Shown: positions 15,911 to 27,434 of the stretch, piece after piece | Numbering within the stretch: the first letter of the stretch is position 1 | Layout: the number at the start of each line of letters is the position of its first letter | Origin: Sphingobium psychrophilum | GTDB taxonomy: Bacteria > Pseudomonadota > Alphaproteobacteria > Sphingomonadales > Sphingomonadaceae | Assembly (NCBI RefSeq): GCF_012927105.1 | Contig: NZ_JABBFV010000012.1 | Span: forward strand, 1 to 64,000 | DNA length: 64,000 nt | Direction: 5' to 3' | Translations under genes and position numbers: made by a program | The notes under the pieces: model-generated | Database searches by the model: none | Told to the model about the DNA's origin: nothing | Seen by the model: the letters and a program-made list of their open reading frames with translations, nothing else

Positions 15911-16525
15911 TCAGGTCAGCTTGTCGATCTTGGCGTTGAGCGCCGCAAGTTGCGCCTTCAGGTCGCTGATCTCATCATCCTTGCTGTCGTCGGTCGCTGC
16001 GGCTGCGGCTGGCGGCGTCATCCCAGGAATACCCGGCATCCCAGGGATAATTGGCATACCCGGCATACCCGGCACGCCATTGCCGAAGGCGCTGGCCGCC
16101 GCCTCAAACATTTGCAGGTTGCGCTTGGCGATGTCGGCCAGTGGCCCGCCGCCGAACGCGCCCTTCATCGCTTCCTGAAACTGTTGCTGGTTCTTGCGGA
16201 ATGCGTCCATCGACGCCTCCAGATATTGCGGCACCATCGATTGCATCGAATCGCCGTACATGGAAATCAGCTGACGCAGGAAATTGACCGGCAGCATGTT
16301 CTTCCCGCGCTGTTCTTCTTCCATGATGATCTGGGTCAGGACATTATGGGTGATGTCCTCGCCGCTCTTGGCGTCGACCACTGTGAACTCGCGCCCCTCG
16401 CGCGTCATCTGCGACAAAAGGTCCAGCGTGATATAACTCGAAGTTTCGGTATTATAGAGCCGCCGATTGGCGTACTTCTTGATAATGACCGGCTCCGATT
16501 CATTAGCGGTCTTAGATTTGGCCAT
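15911..16525 (-). CDS. phaR: Polyhydroxyalkanoate synthesis repressor PhaR
   Basis: Binds PHA granules and DNA, repressing phasin and synthesis genes when granules are scarce. The N-terminal PHB_acc DNA-binding domain is evident in IKKYANRRLYNTETSSYITL (about residues 15-34), followed by the PHB_acc domain (LPVNFLRQLISMYGDSMQSM). Residues about 145-170 carry an unusual Gly-Met-Pro-Ile repeat tract, then an Ala-rich linker and a short coiled coil (DEISDLKAQLAALNAKIDKL). 204 residues from the ATG at 16525, with GAGAGG upstream. That ATG lies in a CCATGG shared with the divergent PhaC-like gene. Confidence 0.92.
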   Translation of the reverse strand: MAKSKTANESEPVIIKKYANRRLYNTETSSYITLDLLSQMTREGREFTVVDAKSGEDITHNVLTQIIMEEEQRGKNMLPVNFLRQLISMYGDSMQSMVPQYLEASMDAFRKNQQQFQEAMKGAFGGGPLADIAKRNLQMFEAAASAFGNGVPGMPGMPIIPGMPGIPGMTPPAAAAATDDSKDDEISDLKAQLAALNAKIDKLT

Positions 16526-17612
16526 GGATTCCTCTCCCATACCTGAACATCTCGCAGTAGCACAGGGCGATGCCGCACCGCAACATGGGCCGCGACCTTT
16601 ACCCCTTTTTCTCAATATTTTATGGCGCGAAACGGAGGACGATCACGAACTTCGCCGCCGCGCCTTCACGGGGCTGCGCAAATATCAGGACGCGGTCCGT
16701 CCCCCCGCTCCGCCGCCCGCGCGTTGCGTTGCCACCGCCGGCCCTGCACGGCTGCTGCAACATGGTGCCGAAAACGGCCGTTCCCCGGTGGTTTTCATCC
16801 CCTCGCTGATCAATCCGCCGCGCGTGCTCGACCTGTCGGTAAGCCGATCTTTGCTGCGCCACATGGCTGCAGCAGGGCATGACGCGCATCTGGTCGATTG
16901 GGGGGCGCCAAGCCCGCAGGATGCGGCGCTCGGCCTCGATGGTCATGTCACCGATCGGTTGCTGCCATTGCTCGCCGCGCTGCCCCGTCCGCCGATCCTG
17001 GTCGGCTATTGCCTGGGCGGCAGCCTGGCGCTCGGCGCAGCAACCATGGCCGCCTTTCCCGCCGTCGCGACCATCGCCGCGCCCTGGCGGTTCGATGCCT
17101 TCCCCGCCGCCGATCTGCAACTGATCGGGGGATTATGGAACGGCGCGCGGGCCATGAGCGAACGGATCGGCTATGTCCCCATGGAGGTGCTGCAATCGGG
17201 CTTCTGGGCGATGGACCCGGCCCGCACCATCCGTAAATATGCCGCCTTCGCCGACATGGAAGCGGGGTCGGATGCCGAACGCGGCTTCCTGGCGGTGGAG
17301 GATTGGGCCAATGCGGGCGCGCCGCTGACCTATGCTGCGGGACGCGACCTGTTCGACAATTTCTACGCCGGCAATATCAGCGGCCGGGGCCAATGGCGCA
17401 TTGATGGCCGCACCGTAGACCCTGCCGCGATCGACGGCCCAACCCTGTCGATCGTGTCCACCAGCGACCGCATCGTGCCCGCCGCTGCCGGCCCTCGCTT
17501 GCGCGAAGAACGCAGCCTTTCGCTCGGCCATGTCGGCATGGTGGTGGGCGGCCGCGCCCGCGAAACGCTATGGGAACCGTTGTCCCATTGGCTTTCCAGC
17601 CAAGGCGGTTGA
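16524..17612 (+). CDS. phaC: PhaC-like polyhydroxyalkanoate synthase / alpha-beta hydrolase
   Basis: An alpha/beta-hydrolase of 362 residues with the PHA-synthase form of the nucleophile elbow, GYCLGG (Cys163 in place of serine), plus Asp315 (STSDR) and His336 (GHVGMVVGG), giving the Cys-Asp-His arrangement of PHA synthases. The length matches class III PhaC (about 355), which normally needs a PhaE partner not seen here. It may instead be a sphingomonad PhaC paralogue with reduced activity. The ATG at 16524 overlaps the phaR start on the other strand and lacks a clear ribosome site, so the start is tentative. The thiolase gene follows by 47 bases. Confidence 0.72.
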   Translation: MDSSPIPEHLAVAQGDAAPQHGPRPLPLFLNILWRETEDDHELRRRAFTGLRKYQDAVRPPAPPPARCVATAGPARLLQHGAENGRSPVVFIPSLINPPRVLDLSVSRSLLRHMAAAGHDAHLVDWGAPSPQDAALGLDGHVTDRLLPLLAALPRPPILVGYCLGGSLALGAATMAAFPAVATIAAPWRFDAFPAADLQLIGGLWNGARAMSERIGYVPMEVLQSGFWAMDPARTIRKYAAFADMEAGSDAERGFLAVEDWANAGAPLTYAAGRDLFDNFYAGNISGRGQWRIDGRTVDPAAIDGPTLSIVSTSDRIVPAAAGPRLREERSLSLGHVGMVVGGRARETLWEPLSHWLSSQGG

Positions 17613-17659
17613 TGCTATTGCGCCTGCGAAAACAACCACTGGAATCGAGGATCAGGCCT

Positions 17660-18832
17660 TTGTCAGACATCGTCATTACCGCCGCAAAGCGCACCGCCGT
17701 CGGCAGCTTCATGGGTGCGTTCGGCTCGACCCCCGCGCATGAACTGGGTCGCCAGGCGATCATCGCCGCGCTCGCGCAGGCCGGCGTCGCCCCCGATGAA
17801 GTGGACGAAGTGATACTGGGTCAGGTCTTGTCCGCTGGCCAGGGGCAGAACCCTGCGCGTCAGGCCGCCGTCAACGCCGGCATCCCGGTCGAACGCACCG
17901 CCATCGGCCTCAACCAGCTCTGCGGTTCTGGCCTGCGCGCCGTCGCGCTTGCGGCGCAGGCGATCCGCGCCGGCGACGCCAACATCATGGTCGCGGGTGG
18001 CCAGGAAAGCATGTCGCTCGCCCCCCACGCACAATATCTGCGCGCTGGCAGCAAGATGGGCAATGTCAGCCTGATCGACACGATGATCCATGACGGCCTG
18101 ACCGACGCCTTCAACAATTATCATATGGGCATCACCGCCGAAAATCTGGCGGAAAAATACCAGATCAGCCGCGAAGCGCAGGACATCTTCGCCGTCGCCA
18201 GCCAGAACAAGGCCGAAGCCGCGCGCGCATCGGGCCGCTTCGCCGACGAGATCGTGCCGGTCACGATCAAAGGGCGCAAGGGCGACACCATCGTCGATGC
18301 CGACGAATATATCCGCGCCGGTGCCACCATCGAAGCGATGGAAAAGCTGAAACCTGCCTTCAAGAAGGACGGCACCGTCACCGCCGCCAACGCCAGCGGC
18401 CTGAATGACGGTGCCGCCGCACTGGTGCTGATGACGGCCGATGCCGCCGCCAAGCGCGGCGCGACGATCCTTGGCCGTATCGCGGGCTTTGCGACCTGCG
18501 GCGTCGATCCCTCGATCATGGGCATCGGCCCGGCCCCGGCCAGCCGCAAGGCGCTGGAAAAGGCCGGCTGGTCGATCGCCGACCTCGACCTGATCGAAGC
18601 GAATGAAGCCTTCGCCGCGCAGGCGCTGGCCGTGGGCAAGGAACTGGGCTTCGATCCCGAAAAGCTCAACGTCAATGGCGGCGCGATCGCCATCGGCCAT
18701 CCGATCGGCGCGTCGGGCGCGCGCGTGCTGACCACTTTGCTCTACGAAATGGCCAAGCGCGACGCCAAGAAGGGCCTTGCGACCCTGTGCATAGGTGGCG
18801 GCATGGGCGTCGCCATGTGCATCGAACGCTGA
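17660..18832 (+). CDS. phaA: Acetyl-CoA acetyltransferase (beta-ketothiolase)
   Basis: Condenses two acetyl-CoA to acetoacetyl-CoA, or works in reverse in fatty-acid breakdown. Catalytic residues are Cys88 (NQLCGSG), His347 (GHPIGASG) and Cys377 (LCIGGGMG), almost exactly the numbering known for Zoogloea thiolase, which supports the TTG start at 17660 (GAGG 9 bases upstream). 390 residues, normal length. Placed after the PhaC-like gene it fits PHA precursor supply; no phaB reductase is nearby. An intrinsic terminator follows. Confidence 0.92.
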   Translation: MSDIVITAAKRTAVGSFMGAFGSTPAHELGRQAIIAALAQAGVAPDEVDEVILGQVLSAGQGQNPARQAAVNAGIPVERTAIGLNQLCGSGLRAVALAAQAIRAGDANIMVAGGQESMSLAPHAQYLRAGSKMGNVSLIDTMIHDGLTDAFNNYHMGITAENLAEKYQISREAQDIFAVASQNKAEAARASGRFADEIVPVTIKGRKGDTIVDADEYIRAGATIEAMEKLKPAFKKDGTVTAANASGLNDGAAALVLMTADAAAKRGATILGRIAGFATCGVDPSIMGIGPAPASRKALEKAGWSIADLDLIEANEAFAAQALAVGKELGFDPEKLNVNGGAIAIGHPIGASGARVLTTLLYEMAKRDAKKGLATLCIGGGMGVAMCIER

Positions 18833-18850
18833 TCGCCTGACTTGCCAAAA

Positions 18851-18883
18851 GGCCGTCGCTCCCACCGGAGCGGCGGCCTTTTT
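18851..18883 (+). terminator. Intrinsic terminator after the thiolase gene
   Basis: A 12-bp stem (GGCCGTCGCTCC with GGAGCGGCGGCC, one G-U pair, 4-base loop) followed by TTTTT. It lies 18 bases after the thiolase stop and just before the converging DUF2256 gene. Confidence 0.9.
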
Positions 18884-18887
18884 CGCG

Positions 18888-19037
18888 TCAGCCCTTCTTG
18901 GCCCCGGCCCGGCATCGGTCGGAACAATAGAGGACATTGTCCCAGTCCCGTTCCCACTTCTTGCGCCAGGCAAAAGGACGCTGGCACGTCGGGCAGGTCT
19001 TGGTCGGCAGATTCCGTTTGGCGACCCCGTTTGGCAT
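18888..19037 (-). CDS. DUF2256 domain-containing protein
   Basis: A 49-residue basic protein with CPTCQRPF and YCSDRCR, the four-cysteine arrangement of DUF2256, probably one zinc site. [20 protein letters not shown] is characteristic. Start at the ATG at 19037. Function unknown for the family; often encoded near photolyase or redox genes, which is not the case here. Confidence 0.85.
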   Translation of the reverse strand: MPNGVAKRNLPTKTCPTCQRPFAWRKKWERDWDNVLYCSDRCRAGAKKG

Positions 19038-19051
19038 ATGATCAAATCCCT

Positions 19052-20640
19052 TCAGGCGTCGAGCGATCGATCCTTCGTCTCGGGCAAAGCAACCAGGCAA
19101 GTGACCAGCGCCAGCGCCACGATCGCCAGCGTATACCACAGCCCGGCATAGGGATTGCCCGTCCGCGCGACGATATACTGGCTGACCAGCGGCAGGAACC
19201 CGCCGAAATAGCCGGTCCCGATATGATAGGGGATCGACAACGAGCTATAGCGGATGCGCGCCGGGAAATATTCCGACAGCAACGCTGCCACCGGCCCATA
19301 GGTCGCCCCCGACAACGTCCACAGCAGCAGCAGCGCGGCGAACACCATCATCGCGCGCGGCCAGTCGGGCGTCACCGCGCCGAAATCATACCCCCGCGCG
19401 CCCAGCGCCGCGTCCAGCCCTTTCGCGCTCAGATCGCTGACCGCAACACCGCCGATCGCCACAGCCGGCACCACGCCGTCCCGCTTGTCATAAGGAATGC
19501 CGCGCTTGGAAAAATGGTCGAGCAGCTTGCCGCACGCGGTCGGCTGTACCTTGGCGAAGGGATCGAACCGGCAATCGGGACCGCTCACCACCACCGGCGC
19601 GCGCTGCGCCGCCTGCGTCAGCGCCGGGTTCGCGGTCGCACCCATGAACTGATAGAGCGGCAGCGCCAGCAGCAGCACCAGCGCATAGCCGATCACGATC
19701 GGCTTCTTCCGCCCGATCCGGTCGGACAGCCAGCCGAAGAAGATGAACGCGCCCATCCCGATGAAGGCGCTGCCCCCGACCAGCAATTGCGCCACGCCGG
19801 CCGCCACATGCAGCCCGTTCTGCAGGAAATAGAGCGCCTGGAACATCACGGTATAGGCGATGACGGTAAAGCCCGCCGCGATGCCGATCATCGCGACGAA
19901 CATCCGCTTCTTGTTGCCTGGCGCGGTGAAGGCCTCCTTGATCGGGTTCTTCGCCTGCGCGCCCGCTTTCTTCATCGCCAGGAACACCGGGCTTTCGCGC
20001 AGCATCAACCGCATCCACAGCGAAATCGCCAGCAGCGCCAGCGACAGGATGAATGGAATGCGCCAGCCCCATGCCTCCCACACCGCCTTGCCAACAATCG
20101 CCTGCGTGCCCACCACGACGATCAGCGACAGGATGAACCCGCCGATCACGCCCGCCTGGATGAAACTGGTATAAAAGCCGCGTTTCCCGGCGGCGCATGT
20201 TCGGCGACATAGATCGCCGCCCCGCCATATTCTCCGCCCAGCGCCAGCCCCTGCGCGATCCGCAGGCCGATCAGGATGATCGGCGCGGCTATCCCGATGC
20301 TGGCGGCGGACGGCGTCAAACCGACCCCGGCGGTCGCCAGGCCCATCAGCACGATGGTCGCCAGAAACGTATATTTGCGCCCCAGCCGATCGCCCAGATA
20401 GCCGAACAGCACCGCCCCGATCGGCCGGAACGCAAAACCGATGGCGAAGCCCGCCAACGTATAGAGCAGTTCGACGGTCGGATTGTCGGTGGGAAAAAAG
20501 GTCCGCCCGATGATCGGCGCCAGCACGCCATAGATATAGAAATCATACCATTCGAACACGGTGCCGAGCGCCGACGCGGTAATGACCAGCCGGTCCCGCT
20601 TCGCATCCATCACATAATCGTTGCCGACCGTTTCGCTCAT
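19052..20640 (-). pseudogene. MFS metabolite:H+ symporter, split by a frameshift
   Basis: Two frames together make one MHS-family transporter (KgtP/ProP/ShiA type). The first (20640-20146) carries the N-terminal half with FEWYDFYIYG and GYLGDRLGRK; the second (to 19052) carries the rest with GWLSDRIGRKKP, a large periplasmic loop and [10 protein letters not shown] at the end. The reading must shift by one base at the run around 20183-20188 (GGGAAA on the coding strand), after which the first frame adds about 12 foreign residues and stops. The second frame has a GTG overlapping that TGA. Real inactivation and assembly error are both possible. Confidence 0.8.
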
Positions 20641-20721
20641 CCTACCCCCTGAAGACCCGTTGGCGTTGCTTATGGAGAAGAGACTATCTGTTCGACAAGC
20701 GCATGATGAACGGTGCAGGCA

Positions 20722-21093
20722 TTAAAACAGCCGCGATCCATTCGGCACCGGCCTGTCCGGCGCGAACAGCATCACCGCGCCGGCTTCGTCGGCAAAGCCC
20801 AGCGTCAGCACTTCCGACATGAACTTGCCGATCTGGCGCGGCGGGAAATTCACCACGGCGGCGACCTGCCGACCCGGCAAATCCTCCAGCGCGTGGTTTT
20901 CGGTGATCTGCGCGCTGGACCGCTTCTGGCCGATCGCCGGACCGAAATCGATCAGCAGCTTATAGGCCGGCTTTCGGGCCTCCGGGTAAGGCTCCGCCGA
21001 AACGATCGTGCCCACCCGAATATCGACCTTCAGGAAATCGTCGAAGCTGATGGTGTCGGCCACGGCCGCAGCGGGATCATGGGTCAAGTGCAT
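20722..21093 (-). CDS. csaA: tRNA-binding domain protein CsaA
   Basis: A 123-residue stand-alone tRNA-binding (EMAP-II/OB-fold) protein: FLKVDIRVGTIVSAEPYPEA, then LLIDFG, QITENH and VVNFPPRQIGKFMSEVLTLG are the CsaA hallmarks. CsaA forms dimers, binds tRNA and has been linked to secretion chaperoning in Bacillus. Transcribed alone; a palindromic repeat separates it from pccA. Confidence 0.9.
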   Translation of the reverse strand: MHLTHDPAAAVADTISFDDFLKVDIRVGTIVSAEPYPEARKPAYKLLIDFGPAIGQKRSSAQITENHALEDLPGRQVAAVVNFPPRQIGKFMSEVLTLGFADEAGAVMLFAPDRPVPNGSRLF

Positions 21094-21115
21094 GACCGCT
21101 GCATAACAGAGCCAC

Positions 21116-21181
21116 GTTTCCCCGCGAAGGCGGGAATCCAGTTCTACCGTCTGAAGTGGATTCCCGCCTTCGCGGGAAAAC
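21116..21181. repeat. Palindromic intergenic repeat (CGCGAAGGCGGGAATCCA type)
   Basis: An inverted pair, GTTTCCCCGCGAAGGCGGG... (21116-21140) and its complement (21157-21181), with a 16-base spacer. It lies between csaA and pccA and could fold into one long hairpin in either transcript. Confidence 0.8.
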
Positions 21182-21190
21182 GCAACCTCC

Positions 21191-23191
<2,001 letters not shown>

Positions 23192-23222
23192 TTTATTCCC
23201 TGTCCCAGTCCAAATTTCTAAT

Positions 23223-23321
23223 CCCGTTCGGGCTGAGCGAAGTCGAAGCCTTCTCCTGAGCGGAGCGAAGGCACTTCACTTCGTTCAGTGGAGCCCTTCA
23301 ACTTCGCTCAGGGCGAACGGG
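23223..23321. repeat. Inverted intergenic repeat (CCCGTTCGGGCTGAGCGAAG type)
   Basis: The arm CCCGTTCGGGCTGAGCGAAG at the left is mirrored by CTTCGCTCAGGGCGAACGGG at the right, with internal GAGCGGAGCGAAGG. It is related to the repeats at 33505 and 39308/39647. It occupies part of the 360-base gap between bioB and pccA. Confidence 0.7.
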
Positions 23322-23328
23322 GTATTTC

Positions 23329-23424
23329 TTAATCGCCGTGCATGAACATGCCCGACTGCAACATTATCCAACCAAGGCCGACAAGCACGATCATCAACAG
23401 AGCGATCATTGGCCAAGCCTTCAA
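23329..23424 (-). CDS. Possible small membrane protein (31 aa) between bioB and pccA
   Basis: From a TTG at 23424 the frame reads MKAWPMIALLMIVLVGLGWI and ends MFMHGD: one membrane helix with a short polar tail. An ATG five codons in gives a 26-residue form. Codon use is plausible and the frame fills the only non-repeat part of the bioB-pccA gap, but there is no strong ribosome site. Confidence 0.4.
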   Translation of the reverse strand: MKAWPMIALLMIVLVGLGWIMLQSGMFMHGD

Positions 23425-23446
23425 TTGACCGGCCCCTTATATTCAC

Positions 23447-23536
23447 CCGTCATGCCGGACTTGATCCGGCATCCCGCTTTCTTCACGCGCAACCGGAAAG
23501 AAGGAGCGGGCCCCCGGATCAAGTCCGGGGTGACGG
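23447..23536. repeat. Inverted intergenic repeat (CCGGACTTGATCCGG type)
   Basis: CCGTCATGCCGGACTTGATCCGG at the left end is mirrored by CCGGATCAAGTCCGGGGTGACGG at the right end, about 45 bases apart. It lies directly downstream of bioB and, being symmetric, could form a large hairpin at the end of that message. Confidence 0.8.
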
Positions 23537-23551
23537 AGGTGGGTGAGAAAA

Positions 23552-24556
23552 TCACTCAGCCGCTTCCATCGCAACCTTCACCTCGGCCTGCATCGGCACC
23601 ACGCCCAGCTTGGCGAACAGCGCCGCATCCGCATTGTCGCCCGCATTCGCCGTGGTCAGCAGCTTGTCGCCGGTGAAGATGCTGTTCGCGCCCGCCATGA
23701 AGCACAAAGCCTGGCACGCTTCCGACATGCTCTCACGCCCCGCAGACAGCCGCACCATGCTCTCCGGCATCACGATCCGCGCGACCGCAACCGTCCGCAC
23801 AAACTCGATTTCGTCAATTTTCGCCAGCGGCGTGTCGGCCAGCATGTCGCCCAGCACCGTGCCCTTGACCGGCACCAGCGCGTTGATCGGCACGCTCTGC
23901 GGATGGGCCGGCAACACCGCCAGTGCGTGCAGAAACCCAACCCGGTCCTCGCGCGTCTCGCCCATGCCCACGATCCCGCCCGAACAGACGTTGATCCCCG
24001 AATTGCGGACATTTTCCAGCGTTTCCAGCCGGTCGCCAAAGGTCCGCGTCGTAATCACCTTCTCATAATGCTCAGGCGACGTGTCGATATTATGGTTGTA
24101 ATAATCCAGGCCAGCGTCGGCCAGCACCTTGGCCTGCCCCTCGCTCAGCATCCCCAGCGTCATGCAGGTTTCCATGCCCATCTGGCGCACGCCCTGCACC
24201 ATCTGGACGATGGCGGGCATGTCCCGCTCCTTCGGATTGCGCCACGCCGCGCCCATGCAAAAGCGCGAGCTGCCCGCGTCCTTCGCCTGCGCCGCCGCCT
24301 GCATCACCGCCTGCACGCTCATCAGCTTTTCGGCCTTCAGGCCGCTTTCCGCCGACGCCGACTGGTTGCAATAACCGCAATCCTCCGGGCAACCGCCGGT
24401 CTTGATCGACAGCAGGGTGGACAGTTGAACCTCATTGCGCGGAAAATTCGCGCGATGGATCGACTGCGCCTCAAACATCAAATCGTTGAACGACAGGTCG
24501 AACAGCGCGGCAATTTCGGCGCGGGTCCAGTCATTACGGGCAGTCAGGCTATTCAT
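23552..24556 (-). CDS. bioB: Biotin synthase
   Basis: Radical-SAM enzyme inserting sulfur into dethiobiotin. CPEDCGYC carries the 4Fe-4S cysteines Cys56, Cys60 and Cys63; the [2Fe-2S]/sulfur-donor region includes [22 protein letters not shown] and [12 protein letters not shown]. 334 residues, typical. Its ATG overlaps the scpA stop (ATGA), so it is co-translated with methylmalonyl-CoA mutase; the product biotin is the cofactor of PccA just downstream. This links cofactor supply to the pathway. Confidence 0.97.
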   Translation of the reverse strand: MNSLTARNDWTRAEIAALFDLSFNDLMFEAQSIHRANFPRNEVQLSTLLSIKTGGCPEDCGYCNQSASAESGLKAEKLMSVQAVMQAAAQAKDAGSSRFCMGAAWRNPKERDMPAIVQMVQGVRQMGMETCMTLGMLSEGQAKVLADAGLDYYNHNIDTSPEHYEKVITTRTFGDRLETLENVRNSGINVCSGGIVGMGETREDRVGFLHALAVLPAHPQSVPINALVPVKGTVLGDMLADTPLAKIDEIEFVRTVAVARIVMPESMVRLSAGRESMSEACQALCFMAGANSIFTGDKLLTTANAGDNADAALFAKLGVVPMQAEVKVAMEAAE

Positions 24557-26706
24557 GCAGCGTCCTCGATCCCCGCAGGGGGCATGTTGTGGCCGAGGAG
24601 GCGCAGCACGTCGGCTGCCGCCTCCACGACGTTGGTGCCTGGCCCATAAATGCCCTGGACGCCTGCGTCACGAAGGAAGTCGTAATCCTTGGCCGGAATG
24701 ACCCCGCCTGCGATCACCTTGATGTCCGTCCGCCCCGCCTCCCGCAGCTTGGCGATCAGGTCGGGGATCAGTGTCTTGTGCCCCGCCGCCAGGCTGGACG
24801 CGCCGACCACATCGACGTCATTCTGCAACGCCAGCACCACCGTTTCGTCCGGTGTCTGGAACAGCGGTCCCGATACTATGTCAAAGCCCAGATCGCCGAA
24901 CGCCGACGCAATCACATTGGCGCCCCGGTCATGCCCATCCTGCCCCATCTTGGCGACGAGGAGTTTGGGCTTGCGACCGAGGCGCCGCTCGACGGCCTGC
25001 ACGCCGTCAAGTACCTGTTGCCAGCGGCTGTCGCCGGCATAGGGCGCCGCATAGACGCCCTTCACCGGCGTCGGCTGCGTGCCATAGCGGTGGAAGCTTT
25101 CCTCCATCGCGGCGGAAATCTCGCCCAGCGTTGCGCGGGCGCGGGCGCATTCCACGGCGAGGGCGAGGAGGTTGTTCTCCAGGCTTGCCGGTGCCGCCGC
25201 GCCATCGCGCAGCGCCTGCAACGCGGCCTCGCAGGCCGCGCTGTCGCGCTCCGCCTTCACCTTGTTGATCCGCGCGATCTGCCCTTCGCGTACCGCCGCA
25301 TTGTCGATGTCGAGCGTTTCGAGCAAATCCTCGGTCGCCAGCCGATATTTGTTGACGCCCACGATCACGTCGTCGCCACGATCGACCCGCGCCTGCCGCG
25401 CCGCCGCTGCCGTTTCGATCATCGCCTTGGGCCAGCCCGCCGCCACGGCCTTGGCCATGCCGCCATCGGCCTGCACCTTTTCGATGATCGCCCAGGCTTC
25501 ATCGACCAGTTGCTGCGTCAGCGCCTCGACATAATAGCTGCCACCCAGCGGATCGACGACATTGCACATGCCCGTCTCTTCCTGAATCACGATCTGCGTG
25601 TTGCGCGCGATCCGGGCGGAAAAATCGGTAGGCAGCGCGATCGCCTCGTCCAGCGCATTGGTATGCAGCGACTGCGTGCCCCCCAGCATCGCGGCCATCG
25701 CCTCGATCGTGGTGCGCATGACGTTATTATAGGGGTCTTGCTCGGTCAGCGACACGCCGCTGGTCTGACAATGGGTGCGCAGCATCTTGGACCGCTCGTC
25801 CTTCGCGCCCAACTCCGTCATCGCCCGATGCCACAGCACCCGCGCGGCCCGCAGCTTGGCGATTTCCATGAAGAAGTTCATGCCGATCGCGAAGAAGAAG
25901 CTCAGGCGACCCGCGAACTTGTCGATGTCCAGGCCGCTCGCCACGCCATATTTCACATATTCCATGCCGTCGGCGATGGTGAAGGCCAGTTCCTGCACCT
26001 GCGTCGCGCCGGCTTCCTGCATATGATAGCCGGAAATGGAGATGCTGTTGAACTTGGGCATCTCACGCGACGTGTAACCGAAAATGTCGCTGATGATCCG
26101 CATCGATGGTTCGGGCGGGTAGATGTATGTGTTGCGGACCATGAACTCCTTGAGGATGTCGTTCTGGATGGTCCCGTCGAGCAGCTTGCGATCAACGCCC
26201 TGCTCCTCGCCCGCGACGATGAAGAAGGCCAGGATGGGAATGACCGCGCCGTTCATCGTCATGGACACGCTCATCTTGTCGAGCGGAATACCGTCGAACA
26301 ATATCTTCATGTCGTCCAGCGTGTCGATCGCCACGCCCGCCTTGCCGACGTCGCCGGTGACGCGCGGGTGGTCGCTGTCATAGCCGCGATGGGTGGCCAG
26401 ATCGAACGCGACCGACAACCCCTTCTGACCCGCCTTCAGGTTGCGATGATAGAAGGCGTTGGAAGCTTCGGCGGTCGAAAAGCCCGCATATTGCCGGATG
26501 GTCCAGGGGCGCCCCGCATACATGCTGGCCTTAACCCCGCGGGTGAATGGCGCAAAGCCGGGCAGGCCGGGATCGACGGTCACGTCGTCGGCTGTGTAGA
26601 GCGGCTTGACGGCAATCCCTTCCGGGGTCTGCCACGTCAAATCCTTGCCCTTCACTTCCTTGTCGGCAGCGGCGGCCCATTGGTCCAGCGTCGGCTTGTC
26701 GGTCAT
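24553..26706 (-). CDS. scpA: Methylmalonyl-CoA mutase
   Basis: Adenosylcobalamin-dependent isomerisation of (R)-methylmalonyl-CoA to succinyl-CoA. 717 residues: N-terminal TIM-barrel substrate domain ([20 protein letters not shown]) and C-terminal B12-binding domain with GQDGHDRG, where His592 is the cobalt ligand, and the later [12 protein letters not shown]. Single-chain length suggests a homodimeric enzyme. Preceded by a REPIN-like repeat after mce and followed by overlapping bioB. No cobalamin riboswitch is apparent upstream. Confidence 0.96.
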   Translation of the reverse strand: MTDKPTLDQWAAAADKEVKGKDLTWQTPEGIAVKPLYTADDVTVDPGLPGFAPFTRGVKASMYAGRPWTIRQYAGFSTAEASNAFYHRNLKAGQKGLSVAFDLATHRGYDSDHPRVTGDVGKAGVAIDTLDDMKILFDGIPLDKMSVSMTMNGAVIPILAFFIVAGEEQGVDRKLLDGTIQNDILKEFMVRNTYIYPPEPSMRIISDIFGYTSREMPKFNSISISGYHMQEAGATQVQELAFTIADGMEYVKYGVASGLDIDKFAGRLSFFFAIGMNFFMEIAKLRAARVLWHRAMTELGAKDERSKMLRTHCQTSGVSLTEQDPYNNVMRTTIEAMAAMLGGTQSLHTNALDEAIALPTDFSARIARNTQIVIQEETGMCNVVDPLGGSYYVEALTQQLVDEAWAIIEKVQADGGMAKAVAAGWPKAMIETAAAARQARVDRGDDVIVGVNKYRLATEDLLETLDIDNAAVREGQIARINKVKAERDSAACEAALQALRDGAAAPASLENNLLALAVECARARATLGEISAAMEESFHRYGTQPTPVKGVYAAPYAGDSRWQQVLDGVQAVERRLGRKPKLLVAKMGQDGHDRGANVIASAFGDLGFDIVSGPLFQTPDETVVLALQNDVDVVGASSLAAGHKTLIPDLIAKLREAGRTDIKVIAGGVIPAKDYDFLRDAGVQGIYGPGTNVVEAAADVLRLLGHNMPPAGIEDAA

Positions 26707-26726
26707 ATTCTACCCTACCTTCTACC

Positions 26727-26879
26727 CCTCTCCCGCAGGCGGGAGAGGCAACGAGACTTAGGACCGCGAAGCGGGCCTTAGTCGCAGTGGTGAGGGTCTT
26801 CTGCACGGCAGGCCCTCACCAACTCCGGCTAGGCAGCAAGCTACCAAGCCTCCATATCCTCTCCCGCTTGCGGGAGAGG
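26727..26879. repeat. REPIN-like palindromic intergenic element (CCTCTCCC type), copy 2
   Basis: Outer hairpins CCTCTCCCGC...GCGGGAGAGG at 26727-26748 and 26858-26879 enclose GGTGAGGGTC and GGCCCTCACC. The organisation is the same as in the element at 12306-12429, between mce and scpA. Confidence 0.75.
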
Positions 26880-26887
26880 AGTTTAGT

Positions 26888-27325
26888 TCAGTGCCCGCCC
26901 TTCGGCGTCTCCATGATCTCGGTCAGCACCCCGTTCATATCCTTGGGATGCACGAAGAAGATCGGCGTGCCATGCGCCCCGATCCGCGGCTCGCCCAGCA
27001 CCCGCGCGCCCTTGGCCTCGAACCACGCCTTCGCCTCATGGATATCGGCCACTTCATAGCACATATGATGCTGCCCCCCGGCCGGGTTCTTGGCGATGAA
27101 GGCGGTGATCGGCGACGTCGCATCGAACGGCTCGATCAACTCGATCTGCGTACCCGCGGTCCCATTCTCGCCCGGCGTATCGACGAAACACACCTTCACC
27201 CCCTGCGCGGGCAGGTCGAACGGTTCGTGAATTGTCGTCGCGCCCATCACGTCGCGATAATAAGCGATGCTCTTTTCCAGCGACGGCGTGGCGACGCCGA
27301 TATGGTTGAGACGGCCGAGTTTCAT
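26888..27325 (-). CDS. mce: Methylmalonyl-CoA epimerase
   Basis: Converts (S)- to (R)-methylmalonyl-CoA between the carboxylase and the mutase. 145 residues of the vicinal-oxygen-chelate fold: LNHIGVATPSLEKSIAYYRD at the N-terminus, GGQHHMCYEV in the middle and an FFVHPKDMNGVLTEIME C-terminal strand, supplying the His/His/Glu metal ligands. Neighbours pccB and scpA make the identity secure. Confidence 0.95.
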   Translation of the reverse strand: MKLGRLNHIGVATPSLEKSIAYYRDVMGATTIHEPFDLPAQGVKVCFVDTPGENGTAGTQIELIEPFDATSPITAFIAKNPAGGQHHMCYEVADIHEAKAWFEAKGARVLGEPRIGAHGTPIFFVHPKDMNGVLTEIMETPKGGH

Positions 27326-27341
27326 ATCGCTTTCCTAATCA

Positions 27342-27420
27342 GTCACCCCAGCGAAGGCTGGGGTCTCAGGCCTCATGGCCCGACTTGGCTGCACGCGGTC
27401 CCAGCCTTCGCTGGGATGAC
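27342..27420. repeat. Inverted intergenic repeat (GTCACCCCAGCGAAGGCTGG type), copy 1
   Basis: GTCACCCCAGCGAAGGCTGG opens the element and CCAGCCTTCGCTGGGATGAC closes it, each arm itself palindromic. The second copy is at 57097-57175. Both lie in short gaps between co-directional genes. Confidence 0.8.
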
Positions 27421-27434
27421 GACCCTTCGGGCCG

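Noticed and set aside
24589..26781. Rightward open frame of 730 codons opposite scpA
   Set aside because: Composition (His/Arg/Gln-rich) and lack of motifs mark it as an antisense shadow of methylmalonyl-CoA mutase.
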